DNA from: Gymnopus androsaceus JB14
Lineage: Eukaryota > Basidiomycota > Agaricomycetes > Agaricales > Omphalotaceae
NCBI GenBank assembly: GCA_009733575.1
Contig: ML769527.1
Span: 1-64,000 of the forward strand
Length of the DNA: 64,000 bases
Direction: 5' to 3'
Part shown: piece by piece, positions 11,843-23,400 of the stretch
Layout: each line of letters begins with the position of its first letter
Numbering within the stretch: position 1 is the first letter of the stretch
Translations under genes and position numbers: made by a program
The notes under the pieces: model-generated
Seen by the model: only the letters and a program-made list of their open reading frames with translations
What the model was told of the DNA's origin: nothing
Database searches by the model: none

Positions 11843-12079
11843 GACCTGTCCGACTACATCCTAAATGAAATCCTTACTGCCCTTCTACGCCGGAACCCTT
11901 GGTTCTCTGCTCTTCTTAATGCGCCCTTCCTCTGCGCTAGCGCTGTTGGCAATGGCATATTTGGGAGAGCGTTTGAGCCTGAAGAAGCGGCGAGGGAATT
12001 TGTCACGGCCAGTAGAAAGTATGTCCATTCACAACTCAAGGAGAAGGGTGTCGAGTGTCTATGGTCCCGATTCCCGTAG
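11843..12079 (+). pseudogene. unrecognised 3' exon fragment upstream of NOP9
   Basis: A 78-codon frame, DLSDYILNEILTALL... to ...ECLWSRFP then TAG, shows coding-like composition (GNGIFGRAFEPEEAAREF) but has a stop just upstream and no start. It begins 20 bp after the long-TIR element. It may be the last exon of a gene once upstream of NOP9, cut by the transposon. Only its last part has a counterpart in the right arm. I do not recognise the family. Confidence 0.4.
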
Positions 12080-12345
12080 CACAAGTCGCATTCATACTAC
12101 TGGTGAGACTGAGAACTAATAAGAGCTTGAAAAGAAGACACGTAATCCAGACTGGACATACCTGTAATCGATTCCAAAATCCACCATCAACATTGAAGCA
12201 TTGTTAACGTCGTCTTCAACCGCAGCAAAGATCAATACCAGATAATGGTGAGAGTGTAGCTTTTTCAGAGTGCGAAACCTTGGGATGCCATATAGTCGAA
12301 TTGCCTGCCGGTATCTGCCAAAATTTCGTCTCTAACCTCCATAAT

Positions 12346-15279
12346 ATGCCTCGGGAAAACCGAAAACGAGGAAAGAAGAATAAATCCAAGGCCAACGATG
12401 AGATTCCTGCATACAAAGAGCCTGAAGTCGAAGTAGAGACTCTTGAAGCTGGCCATTCCTGGATTGTTCCAGCTTCCGGGAAAGAGTCGTAATTTAACCC
12501 CGAAGCTCCCTTTGGTTATGTCGATGTGGATGTCAAGGCTTACTTTCGTACTGTTGATATCCAAATTCGAGACTGGCAAGAAAACCAGGAGGAGCCACAA
12601 GTCGGCGATGGAGCTCAAGATCCCAATGCAGGTAAGAAATCTCGAGGTACTCAATACTGTGATCAACGGGAATGCTTTTAGAAAAACATATGTTCTTTGT
12701 CGCCGCTCTCAATGAGATGCGCGGAAAGGAAAAACAACTGGCAACAGACCCTGACTGCTCGATAATCCTAGAGCGGATGGCGTATTCAATGGACGACTTT
12801 GTGCGGAGGGTGTTTTTGGACAGTCTTTCTGGTTCGTGAGTAACTTTTGCATGTAATTTTGAAGAAAATCCTCAAGCGATACTATTCAGATACGAAGTCT
12901 TGGTCAAGCATCGGTTTGCATCCCATGTGTGCCAAACATTGCTTACAGTCGCCGCAGAAACGATTGCGCGCGAGGTTTGTTCTAACATTTACGTTCTACT
13001 CTGTGTCAGGTTCTGACAGATCTCTTCAGGCTATGGGCAATGTGGCGAAAGCAGAAGACTCTGAAGGAGAATTGCGATCTATTACTGAGCTTGTACTAGA
13101 TATTTGCAATGTAAGACAAGATCGACTGTTTGTTGTAACTGCGCTGACACTCAACAGGAAATTCTTCCCTCCTTCAGTTCCTTGGTCATGGATCCTTTCG
13201 CGTCCCATGTCATTCGCGCTCTTCTTGGACTACTATGTCCCACATCAAAACTATCTTCGTCCAACGAAACTTCGCAGGGAGCTGTACGCTCTAAGAAGAG
13301 TGCACATTGGAAAGCCCGTCAAGGACCTTTGACCTCCGTATTCGCTGCCAAGGGAAAGGGCAAGGAAGTAACAGGTCATGAAATCTCTCCAGAGTTTCGC
13401 TCTATGAGTCGAACGTTCATTGAAACCATTCAGAATAATTTGGGAGATAATGAGGTTCGTGCGCTAGCAGCGGATAAAGTAGCTAGTCCGTGCCTTTTGG
13501 TGAGTTTGTGAATCAATCGAGTACTCCTTCGAGGCTCTAACTTTCCCAGATGCTACTCGACGTGGAAGCCGAATTGGGCATGGCTGACGAGCATGGTTCA
13601 TTGATGGATAGAGTTACTGTCGGAGTGATATCTGCATCCCGTAAGCTTCCTAGCATTCTCTCGTATTCACCATCTCATTTTCTTTTCATACAGTCGACGA
13701 AGACACAACCGCCATCGAGCCCTCTGATTACCTCGGTACCCTCTTCCGAGACCCCACATCATCTCATCTACTTGAAATCATTCTTTCCCGAGCCTCCGAC
13801 AAGTCTTTCGCGTTAATATGGAACGCCTATCTAAAAGGTAAACTAGCCCGTCTTGCTGTTCACCCTGTGAGCAATTTCGTTGTGGCGAAAGCATTGGAGA
13901 GGGCGAGTTCGGGCCAATTGGGTGACGCATATGCCGAGTTGCAAGATGTCTGGGAGAAGATGATTAGTACGTTTTTCGCTCTTAAAAATATGAATCTCCT
14001 ATTCATTGGTAAGTGCAGCGACGTCGAGGACAGGTGTCTTGCGGGCGGTTGTGGATCGCTCAGTTGCTCTACGTAGTTCGGAGCAGGGTGCTGTCGAGGT
14101 GACCTTTTACTCTCATTTGAAAAACTTCTGGCGTTTACTGATACGCGTATGCACAAGGCCGCTTTCTCAGCACTCAATCTCTCATCGGATGAAGACAAGA
14201 AGTATCTCGTTCCGTGCATGTTATCTCTAAAGAGGCTACAAGTACGCTTACTTTATATTCTTTATTGGCGTTTCTTACACTTCAATCTAGGTTTACATGT
14301 CTAGTAAACCCGCCCAACCTTCAGCGGAGGAGACTCACGAGAAGAAAGATAGAAAGGACACTGATAGTTCATCACAAACGAACGTCCAAGGCTCTCTCTT
14401 GCTTCAAAGTCTTCTAAAGCTTTCACAACCTCATAATCAACCTGTGATCAACAGGTATGAGCAAAGTTTCTTTTTATATATCTTTCTTATGGATTGTCAC
14501 AGTTTGACCGCGCTCGATGACTCCGAACGCCTGAAAATTGCACACAACGCCACGAGCTCCAGAGTACTTGACGTCCTTCTAGATTCCGAGACAGTGCCGT
14601 CCAAGGCCAAGCGCGCTTTCGTTCAAAGTTTTATTGGAAGCTATCATCTTCTAGTGGATGATCGCATAGGCAGTCGTGTGGGTGACAGGTGTTTTGCTTT
14701 CGCCGATACGTTTTTGAAGGTATGTGATTGCGATTATCTGCCTAATATATCGATCTCATTTTGTCTACGAATTTATAGGAAAAAATCGGACGGTCATTGA
14801 TACCCCAAGAACAGTTTCTGGCGGGATCTTATTACGGAAAGTTTTTCAGCCGAAATCTCAACCTGTACCTACTCAAACGACGGCCGGATGAGTGGAAGAC
14901 TTTTCAGTCCAACAAAAAGGCGGCTACAGACCTCGCCACCACCCCCACCACCAACGCGAACTCGTCCGCAGAAGCCGATCGTCCTACCACTACCGGTAAC
15001 ACTGGGGAATCCGCATCTCCATCATCCAAAAAGAAACGAAAACGGGAAACGAGAGTCAAAGACGAAATCGATGAACTCTTTGACTCTAGTGTTTCTAACA
15101 AAAAGGTCAAAAAGTCCGATGGTGCTGCTGGCCATCCCGCGGTAGCCGAGGAGTCTCCAAAAGGTTCCAAAGAAAAAGCTTACGGAGGTGACAACGTGGA
15201 CAAAGAGCTGAAGGATGTGTTCAGTGCTATTCGTGCTGCGCCCAAAGCTGATAAGATGAAGAAAGGCGCTGGACATTGA
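12346..15279 (+). CDS. NOP9: NOP9, nucleolar Pumilio-repeat protein, with in-frame stop at codon 49
   Basis: NOP9 binds pre-rRNA in the nucleolus for 18S rRNA maturation. Twelve exons fit GT-AG rules without frame slips: 12346-12631, 12682-12835, 12890-12974, 13030-13110, 13158-13499, 13550-13640, 13694-13966, 14019-14098, 14158-14241, 14291-14454, 14503-14719, 14779-15279 (786 codons). Family features are the basic [13 protein letters not shown] start, the [16 protein letters not shown] block, the Pumilio-like [20 protein letters not shown] and [10 protein letters not shown] helices, and a lysine-rich tail. Codon 49 (12490-12492) is TAA, between SGKES and FNPEAPFGY, where the coding frame otherwise runs straight through. 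No intron rescues it. Either a nonsense allele (the second nucleus of a dikaryon could complement), a base error, or readthrough. The next in-frame Met is at 12690. Confidence 0.85.
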
Positions 15280-15515
15280 GCTTGTTTTTTGGTTGGACGT
15301 AGAATCAGCTTGGTTATGTCCTAGTAGGTTAGCCAATAAATTAATCCAAAGGGCACTTACCTATATTCTTGGTCCGAGAGCTTCATCGTGCTACCGCGTC
15401 ATTTTCTGTTCTTGAGAAGCTTCGGGGATGAATTCAGCCGATATTGGACGCGTCTCCCGTGCCGAGGTTCCACTTATACTCGCGATCACGGCCTAGCGGA
15501 ATTGCATCGGTATGA

Positions 15516-15745
15516 TCAGTAAACATAACGACTTGCGACTTGGGTGTTGGGGATTTTCCGCTTCTTCTTGTACAGTTCTGACAAGCCATACAGTCGCGAA
15601 CGACCCCCACCCAGGACTCGATATACTGGGTTCTTGGATCCGGATATATCCTCAATGTGTACCGGGTGAAAGCCTCCAAGAGTATACCACCCGATCCCTT
15701 CAGTTTCACAAGGCATTCCGGGCCAGTGTAGCAGATTAGACTCAT
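15516..15745 (-). pseudogene. SRPK-like kinase N-lobe fragment
   Basis: The minus strand reads LLHWPGMPCETEGIGW then YTLGGFHPVHIEDIS and a broken glycine loop, closely matching the first 60 residues of the kinase at 17796. A deletion before the glycine loop shifts the frame, and the similarity ends soon after. It is a truncated paralog downstream of the intact kinase. The open frame continues upstream to 15959 with no recognisable content. Confidence 0.7.
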
Positions 15746-16314
15746 CATCAGAGTTCGGATGGGTACGAAGTGGCAATGTAGCAAGAAACAAATTGATAGG
15801 GGCCTCTTCTCGGCCTTGAAGCGAGACCGCAAGCAATGGATATCCTTCAAGTCTCAAGGGATTCGGACATATGAGTTGAAGATATTTTGATGATCCAAGA
15901 GGATAATCGAAGTCAGAAGCGAGGGGCTTACTCGTCCTGACTTTTCCCCAAATCCACAACTTGAAGCCTTGTCCAAATTCGAGCCAGCACGGTTACACAC
16001 AACAGCTGGTGAATTTGTCCAAGAAAAACAGATGCATTGAGGGCTTCAGCCCAGGGGTACGCGATAGATGATAGATACAGATCATCTGTAAAGTTCAAGA
16101 AATCACTTCATCGCCTTCCTCATCTTCTGTTTCAAAAAAAAGCAGAGTCAAGGTCCAATTCAAGGCGAGAAACTAACAACTAACCTTATAATCTTCATGT
16201 TTGCCTCTGCTCCGTTTATTGCCAAATCTTGTTTGATCAAGGTATCGAGACCATCAGACCAGACGAGTACGTTCTCTTTGCTTCCTGGACGAGACCAAGT
16301 CCGGTTTTACTCCT

Positions 16315-17796
16315 TCATGCCTCGGTAGCTTCCGTCCGTTCGACGTGCCTCCCACTTTGGTCAAACCATGGATGTTGCAGCACTTCCTCTGCACTAGGCC
16401 GTGCCGCAGGATCCATCTTCAGCATCCACTTCATCAAGTCGCCCAGTTGCTCAAAGTACTTGTCCGTTCTGAAATTCTTCCCTAATCGCCTTCGCCATTC
16501 CGCATCTGTCGTCGCTGGGGACAACTCTTCAATATTATTGCAGTTAGTTCAGGTGGAGTAGAGCAATGACGACTCGGAATTGGTTAGGTTAGTACATACC
16601 ACTTTCGAGTCCGGGTAGATATTTCTGCCATTCCGAGGGCATTTCACCGCACAACTTCGCCAGGGCTTGGAGGTGGGCGATGTCTGGTGATGCACGAGCG
16701 AAAACCTGGGCGCCGGCTGCTATATGGAATAACTAGGCTTAATGAGTAAGTAGAAGCCATTGAGATGATGAAGCGATTACTTACAACACACGCGAGAGAC
16801 CAGATATCACTCGCGAATGTCGGAGAAGCGATTGAAGACTCCGAGGTTACTACCTTGAACATGACTTCAGGCGCACATACATTTGGAGGTGTAATACATG
16901 GTCGTAGAGGCTGGCCAATAATCGCAGCTGGAGGGATCCGAGAGGTTTTTCAGGTGAGCACCTCGGAAGAAGATCCACTTACCGTTTCCAAGATCCATGA
17001 TCTGAGCAGAAACACCGGCCATTTGCGGAGAGGCTAGTCCTCGTGGCTTGAAGTAATCTGCGATGTCGATTGGTGGTAAGAGGTATTTAGGGAGTGATTT
17101 GGGTGATGGGTGCAGCTTGCAATGCAGTACAACATGGAGATCCGGCTGAAAGTCTTCGAGGAGGTCGAGTTCAGAGTGCTCTTCCAACATCGGTAGGGAA
17201 ACTCCTATATTTTGGATATGTAAATCTGTGGTGAAGAAGCATGTCAGACCGATAAGGGAACAAGAGCACCATTACTCACCTCCATGAATGACCCCATTCC
17301 GATGCAAGAATGCAACGCCTTGTACGAGTTGATAGCATAGCGACCGGCGTTCGTCCACAGTAAGCTTGAAGGACGATATACCTCGGGTCGCCAAGGAAGC
17401 CAAAACACTGTAAACAAGGACGGTATGTGTGCCATTCGGACCAGGCAGTGAGAAACTGTCCAGAAGATTTGCGACGTGTAGCGATTCGGATGCAAGTCGA
17501 CGGTGGACATTTACTTCATGATTAGAGTCGGCATTTGCAACGCATATCTTCAGTGCAGCATAATGACTTGGATGTTGGGAAATTTCTACTTCTTGTACAG
17601 TTCTAGCAAGCCATACCGTTGCGAACGAGCCCCACCCAAGCTTGTGAAGGACGCGATATGCTGCCTTTTCGGAACTAAACACATCTCCAAGGTGTACGGG
17701 GTGAAAGCCGCCAAGAGTATACCGGTCGATCTCTTCAGTTTCATAAGGTATTCCTGGCCAGTGAAGCAGTTGATCAGAGCCAGAGAGTTTGAACAT
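16315..17796 (-). CDS. SRPK-like Ser/Thr protein kinase
   Basis: Five exons: 17796-17280, 17225-16983, 16927-16785, 16732-16600, 16526-16315, giving 415 aa. Motifs: glycine loop GWGSFATV (residues 54-61), the ATP-anchoring Lys in YAALKI, catalytic loop IHGDLHIQN (Asp kept, the usual Arg of HRD replaced by Gly), DLGNA in place of DFG, and APE in CAPEVMF. The C-lobe ends at HPWFD, close to the stop. The form matches the SRPK-like (CMGC) kinases expanded in Agaricomycetes; family members phosphorylate SR-type RNA-binding proteins, but the target here is unknown. The ATG at 17796 is the first in frame. The gene sits between NOP9 and the right duplication arm, and its start is only 83 bp from the NOP9 relic. 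Two further fragments of the family lie at 15.5 and 26.9 kb. Confidence 0.85.
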
Positions 17797-17878
17797 GAGT
17801 ATGGAGGTGGGCGTTTTTGACAAACGACGGGCGTCAGCGGGCGTCTAGTCACTAATACTTAACCTGAGCTTGTGTGGG

Positions 17879-17957
17879 CTTACAATCCAACAATGGCTTG
17901 AGTTTCTACTTTCGCTTCTTTCCTCGTTTTCTGTTTTCCCGAGGCGTATTTTAGATG
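17879..17957 (-). pseudogene. relic of the NOP9 5' end
   Basis: The reverse complement matches NOP9 from just before the start codon to about base 12468, with about 48 bases deleted after codon 11. The start codon has become ACG (17947-17945), followed by CCTCGGGAAAACAGAAAACG. Homology ends here, so this marks the inner breakpoint of the right arm and shows that the NOP9 end was copied with the NLR segment. Confidence 0.8.
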
Positions 17958-18394
17958 GAAGTTAGAGAACAAAATTTTGGCACATACCGGCAGGCAATTC
18001 GACTCAATGGCAAGTATGTCGAATTTTTCGCACTCTCGGGTCTCATCGTCGTTTTACCATGAATTCTCATCGCAAAGAAGCTACACTCTCACCTGCCTCC
18101 ATTGATCTTTGCTGCGGCTGAAGACAACGTCAAAAATGCTTCAACATTGATGGTGGATTTTGGAATATGTTCAGTCTGGATTACGCGTCTTCTTTTCAAG
18201 TTCTTATTGGTTCTCAGTCTCTCTATGCACCAGTAGTATGATTCGGGACTATATAAACTCGACCTCCTCCTTGAGTTGTGAATGGCGGTGGCACCGAATC
18301 TAGCTACAGTATAATACGGCTGTTCAGTTTGGCTTTTTTGGCTCATCTCTCTCCATCCCATCCTCCTCCTCTCGTTAACCTCTCGTCCTCCCAA

Positions 18395-19195
18395 ATTTGA
18401 GACTGTATCCGCCCATGACAAGCTCACATCGCCGGCATCGAAACGATAATCGGGAATATCCGCCATGCACCATGTAGGTCCGATGCAAATCTACATGACC
18501 TCCTGCGGCTCACAATCCTGCAACCGCTTTTTGGTTCAAAATCCAAGAACAAGGTCGCGTCCCAGGAAGCATTTACAACACCTCGTTCATGCCATGAATT
18601 CTGGTACTCCAGCCAACATCACTATCCCTTCGAACATCGCACCAGGGAATTATCATCAGACATGGACTCGCGGAAGCGGATGAAGAGCAGATTTTATCCC
18701 GCATGTGTAATGGGACTAGTGCGCCGTTGGAGAATGAGATGGTGACGTTTCTTGGGGCGTATAGCGATGCTAATCCGGGTATCCTTACCGATATGCGCGT
18801 CTTATCAATTAGCTCTCGGCTCTGATATGGTATGCTAATTGAAATCTAGGTCTACGACGATTATATGCTCCCTGGTCCTGCTAAAGTTGTGTTGGTGTCC
18901 GGTAACACGAATTCTTTACACCACGTTGACCAACACCTCTTCTGTAACCGCTGGAGCCGACACCGACGCGAAGTCGACGTCTTCTTCCGGCACTAGTGCT
19001 ACTAACACTACCAGTGCCGCCGACACCACTGCCACCGCGAGCGGTGTCTCTGGCTTGTGCGTCGTCAACTGTGCCAGAGACTCGTCACCCTGGCCCCATG
19101 ATGCACCGACCGCGTAACCTCAGTAGGATTATGAAGGGTTTGGTTTCTCAGTGCATGCGGTGGAGAGCGAATGGAAGACCAGCTTCTTGAAAACA
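18395..19195 (+). pseudogene. AA9 (GH61) lytic polysaccharide monooxygenase relic, right arm
   Basis: AA9 blocks can be read in shifting frames: HHVGPMQIYM (the His here would be the second ligand of the copper histidine brace), WFKIQEQGRVPGS, ITIPSNIAPGNY, FYPACV, FLGAYSDANPGI, then a Ser/Thr-rich linker (about 18940-19060). Stops and frame changes between blocks make this a pseudogene. It has retained more of the C-terminal AA9 blocks than the left-arm copy. The shared lesions with the left copy suggest the gene was already damaged before duplication, but that needs alignment. Confidence 0.7.
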
Positions 19196-20400
19196 ATACC
19201 ATGACTCCTGCGACTTCAGCTAGAAGTGGTCCAGTTATCAACGAGTCGAGTTCAGCTGATACAAGGGCGATGAAACATCTGCTCCTCCGTCTTCTCGGTC
19301 ATTGATTGGCCAGACGCCTCAGCAGAAATAGTCGTATCCCTCTTCTCAAGCTCGAGCTTTTTCGCCTTTGTACCAGCTCTTCGTCCTATCATCACTCATG
19401 GTTATCCTCATGCCGTCGTTCTCGCCCACGTGCACAGGGAACCACCCAGTACAACAGCATCAGCACCAGAATATGTTTTCTCCTTCAATATTTGCCGTTG
19501 CTCGTGCTCACCTTTACCAACACCGATAGAAACAGCCTTATCCGGCTTGCTTCAGCATCCGTTTCGACGTTGCTGTTTGGGCTTGACGCTACTGGTCCTT
19601 GTTTTGCTATAGCGCCCACCCGGACGCTGCTCGCGCTAACGGCTCTAAGGGTACTGGTGCAGATCTTGCATTGTCCGCGTTACCTCACGCCCTGTGGAGC
19701 CCTTCGACCCACCACCAACAACCCACCTTCAACTTCTCCAACCCCAGCACCTGTTGGTCCTCCCTCAAGGTCTTCCTCGACCCCGATGCCCATGTTGATG
19801 TTCCCGGCGTAGACGCGTAGACGTAGATTGCGATGAGGATGTCACAGAGTGTTGGGATTGGCGTGGATATGGATACGGGGGGTTGGATTAGGATCAGGGG
19901 GAGGCCCATGTCCTATCGCTCGTCCTCCCGTGTTTATGACGAACATCATCACTTTTCATTTCTTTTTATCTTTCTCGCTTTCTTACTTTATACATATACT
20001 CGAGTCTCCCTGAGTCTTGCCTGCCGCATACTCACTCACTTGCTTAGCAGCCATCGATCGACTCGTACTCCATCGTTTCTCGTTTGCTTTGCTTTATCCA
20101 TATCGTCCATTGCCATGATTGCATGCTTTAGTTTCTTTTTGTTGTTCTGTTCCTTATCTATTTCCCTAGCTCTTGCCTGGCTCGCTCGTAACTAACACAC
20201 AGTGCGTACATGCTTAAAAAGCTTTGGTACTTGGCGTGCCGCGCTTACACAGGAGACTGGAAATGAAATGCAACTCCGTTAAATCAATAGGAAGCAATTA
20301 CAACTGCGGCGTGAGCCTGACAGAACTCAAAGCCTGCCCTCAAGTTGCTTGTGGGAAGTGTGACAGTGTGATATTCATCGCTTGAACATCAACCACGATC
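19196..20400. other. unrecognised stretch of right arm and NLR-2 promoter
   Basis: Contains several open frames of 60-170 codons with Pro/Ser/Thr-rich or hydrophobic composition that are not conserved in the left arm, where most of 19330-19790 is missing. No domain recognised. The last 300 bp, upstream of NLR-2, are clearly shared with the region upstream of NLR-1 and probably hold the promoter. Confidence 0.5.
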
Positions 20401-23400
20401 ATGTCTTTTCGGAACGCTCGAGATTTTTCAATACATGATTCAACTTTTAACCATGTCCAAGGAGATCAATATAATATCTCTTATCATGGATCTCAACAAC
20501 AGAACAAACTTTTGGAGGTAAATGACCATTATGAAACAAAGTGTGGAAACAAACTGAAAGTATATCTATCAGGAAATCAGTACAAAGCTTCCTTACTCGT
20601 GGCAGGCATTTTACAATGTTGATCTAGGCATTGCATATGCTCGTAGGTCATGCAGTCCAGGCACAAGGAAAGTGATTCTCTCAAATATTATTGAGTGGGC
20701 AAGCAGTGTCGAACCTGATTCAGCACTTGGGTACTGGATGTCTGGGATGGCTGGAACAGGCAAAAGCACGATTGCAATGTCAATTTGCAAGAAACTTAAA
20801 GATGAGAGCCTACTTGCTGGAACTTTCTTTTGCTCCCGCCAGATTCCAGAATGCAGGGACTATCATTTGATTATTCCTACTCTGGCATATCAGCTGGCAA
20901 AGTACTCAGAAATATTTGCAGCTTCCCTTATGGAGGCTTTGGATAAAGATCCCGATCTTCCGAGGGGAAAGCCAGAGGAGCAACTTAGAACACTTTTAAT
21001 TGAACCATGGAAAGCTGCCATTAAGGGCCAGCAAAGGGTACATCCACCTGTGTTTATTGTGGATGCTTTGGATGAATGCAATGAAGCTTCACTAGTAGTT
21101 AAACCACTTGTGGAAGCAATTCAGCAGAGACAATTGCTTGGATTGAAGTTTTTCATGACTAGTCGCCCTGAGCAGGCAATTCAACAGCTTATGGACTCAG
21201 ATAACCCAATACAGACTACAGAAATTTCACATATCAACAAATTCATCCTCCATCAGGTTGCAGAAAGTCTGGTTCAGGAAGATATATACAATTATGTTCA
21301 AACTGAGTTGAATGGGATATGCTTAGCAGAGGAACAGCTCCAACGGCTCACATCATTATCAGGAAAGCTATTCATTTATGCAGCAACAATAGTTAAATAT
21401 GTGAAAAGTGTCAGAGGTTTTGCAAGGCAACAAAGAAGATTGATACAGTCACTCCAACAGGAAAACAACCCAGAGGATCTCAAGCAACTTTATGCTGGTA
21501 TTATGAATGGTGCAATTTCAGCAGAGGGGCTATCCAATGAGGAAACAGAAGAGGATTGGTTGATTGTTTATGCAATCATTACTGCTGGAAAGCCATTAAC
21601 ATGCAATGCTATAGCTGAGCTTTTGGGAGTTGATGTGAATCTTGTAACAGATCTGATTGAAAGATTGCAAGCAGTTTGCTACATCTCAGATCAAAATAAC
21701 TGCATTTTTACCTTTCATGCATCATTCCCAGACTTTATTACTACCTTTAAACCAGTTCAGGGAGTGACTTATACCTCTGCATCCCAGCATCTCAAACTGG
21801 CATTTGGATGTTTCACTGTAATGAAAAGGTTGAGATTCAACATCTGCAATCTTCCTTCATCATTCATACCAGATAAGGAAGTGCCAAATTTTCAGGAGAG
21901 AGTTGAGGAAAACATAGGAGAAACATTGCAATATTGTTGCCAGTTTTGGAGTTATCATTTGATCAAATGCAAAATCCAAGATAAGATTATGAAGAGATTG
22001 CATGAATTTTTGAAAGAGAAGGGAGTATATTGGATTGAAGCCATGAGTGTACTGGACCAATTGCGACAATGTGGAGAAGCTATAGATTCCATGCTTGGGG
22101 TAAGTATCACATGGTAGGATCTTCAGTGAATAGATGACTAAAATTTTGGCAGGAATTAACTACTTCGGCATATGCTGATTCCAAATTAGAAGCAATAGGG
22201 ATAATGAAATACCTCCAGGATTTATTGGTACAATTTGCAACTGGTGAAGTCAGGGGACAAACACCACATTTGTATCTGAGTATCATTCCCTGGTCACACA
22301 ACAATTGGGAATGTAAGCCTCACATAAAAAGGACTGTGAAGATTGAGGCTATGGCACATTGTCAAAAGACAGAGATAACATTGAAGGGTCATGATGATCA
22401 AGTGAGAGCAGTTGTCTTTTCACCTGATGGAGCAAGAATTGTGTCTGGCTCTGAAGATAGTACACTCAGGATCTGGTATGCTACTACTAGGGATCAAATA
22501 GGTGATCCACTGCAGGGTCATGGTGGTGGTGTCTATTCAGTTGCCTTTTCACCTGATGGGACCAGAATTGTGTCTGGCTCTGCTGACAAGACACTCAGGA
22601 TCTGGGATGCTACTACTGGTGCTCAAATGGGTGAAGCTCTGCAGGGTCATGATCATTGGGTCAATTCAGTTGCCTTTTCACCTGATGGGACTAGGATTGT
22701 GTCTGGATCAGGTGATAACACACTCAGGATCTGGGATGCTACTACTGGTGCTCAAATGGGTGATGCTCTGCAGGGTCATGATGGTTATGTCAGTTCAGTT
22801 GCCTTTTCACCTGATGGGACCAGGATTGTGTCTGGCTCAAGTGACAAGACACTCAGGATCTGGGATGCTACTACTGGTGCTCAAATGGGTGATGCTCTGC
22901 AAGGTCATGATAATATCGTCCATTCAGTTGCCTTTTCACCTGATGGTACCAGGATTGTGTCTGGCTCTGCTGATGACACACTCAGGATCTGGGATGCTAC
23001 TACTGGTGCTCAAATGGGTGATGCTCTGCAGGGTCATGATGATTGGGTCAATTCAGTTGCCTTTTCACCTGACGGGACCAGGATTGTGTCTGGCTCTGCT
23101 GATGACACACTCAGGATCTGGGATGCTACTACTGGTGCTCCAATGGGTGATGCTCTGCAAGGTCATGATGATTGGGTCTGTTCAGTTGCCTTTTCACCTG
23201 ATGGGACCAGGATTGTGTCTGGCTCTGATGACAAGACACTTAGGATCTGGGATGCTACTACTGGTGCTCAAATGGGTGATGCTCTGCCACAGGGTCATTA
23301 TGGTTATGTCAGTTCAGTTGCCTTTTCACCTGATGGGACCAGGATTGTGTCTGGCTCAAGTGACAAGACACTCGGGATCTGGGATGCTACTACCGGTGCT

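Larger units (their letters stand above)
2585..12468. repeat. left arm of large inverted duplication
   Basis: This 9.9 kb segment is, read in reverse complement, homologous to 17879-24650. In order from the outer end it holds NLR-1, an unrecognised degraded stretch, an AA9 pseudogene and the start of NOP9. Shared tracts can be followed through every part, for example the NLR start region (9030-9100 against 20360-20430) and the AA9 region (10340-10780 against 18290-18720). It is longer than the right arm because of a 1.24 kb insertion in NLR-1, eight extra WD repeats and about 1.25 kb at 10776-12025. Outer homology fades near 2585. Ends were placed by eye. Confidence 0.85.

Noticed and set aside
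12466..12537. An intron removing the NOP9 stop codon
   Set aside because: Possible donors at 12466 and 12489 with acceptors at 12505 or 12537 give introns of 40 or 49 nt that shift the frame and delete conserved residues.
15516..15959. 147-codon frame as a separate gene
   Set aside because: Only its middle matches a kinase N-lobe, with a frame-shifting deletion; no start or conserved upstream part.
17796..17823. Kinase start at 17823
   Set aside because: The codon there is TTG; the first in-frame ATG is at 17796.
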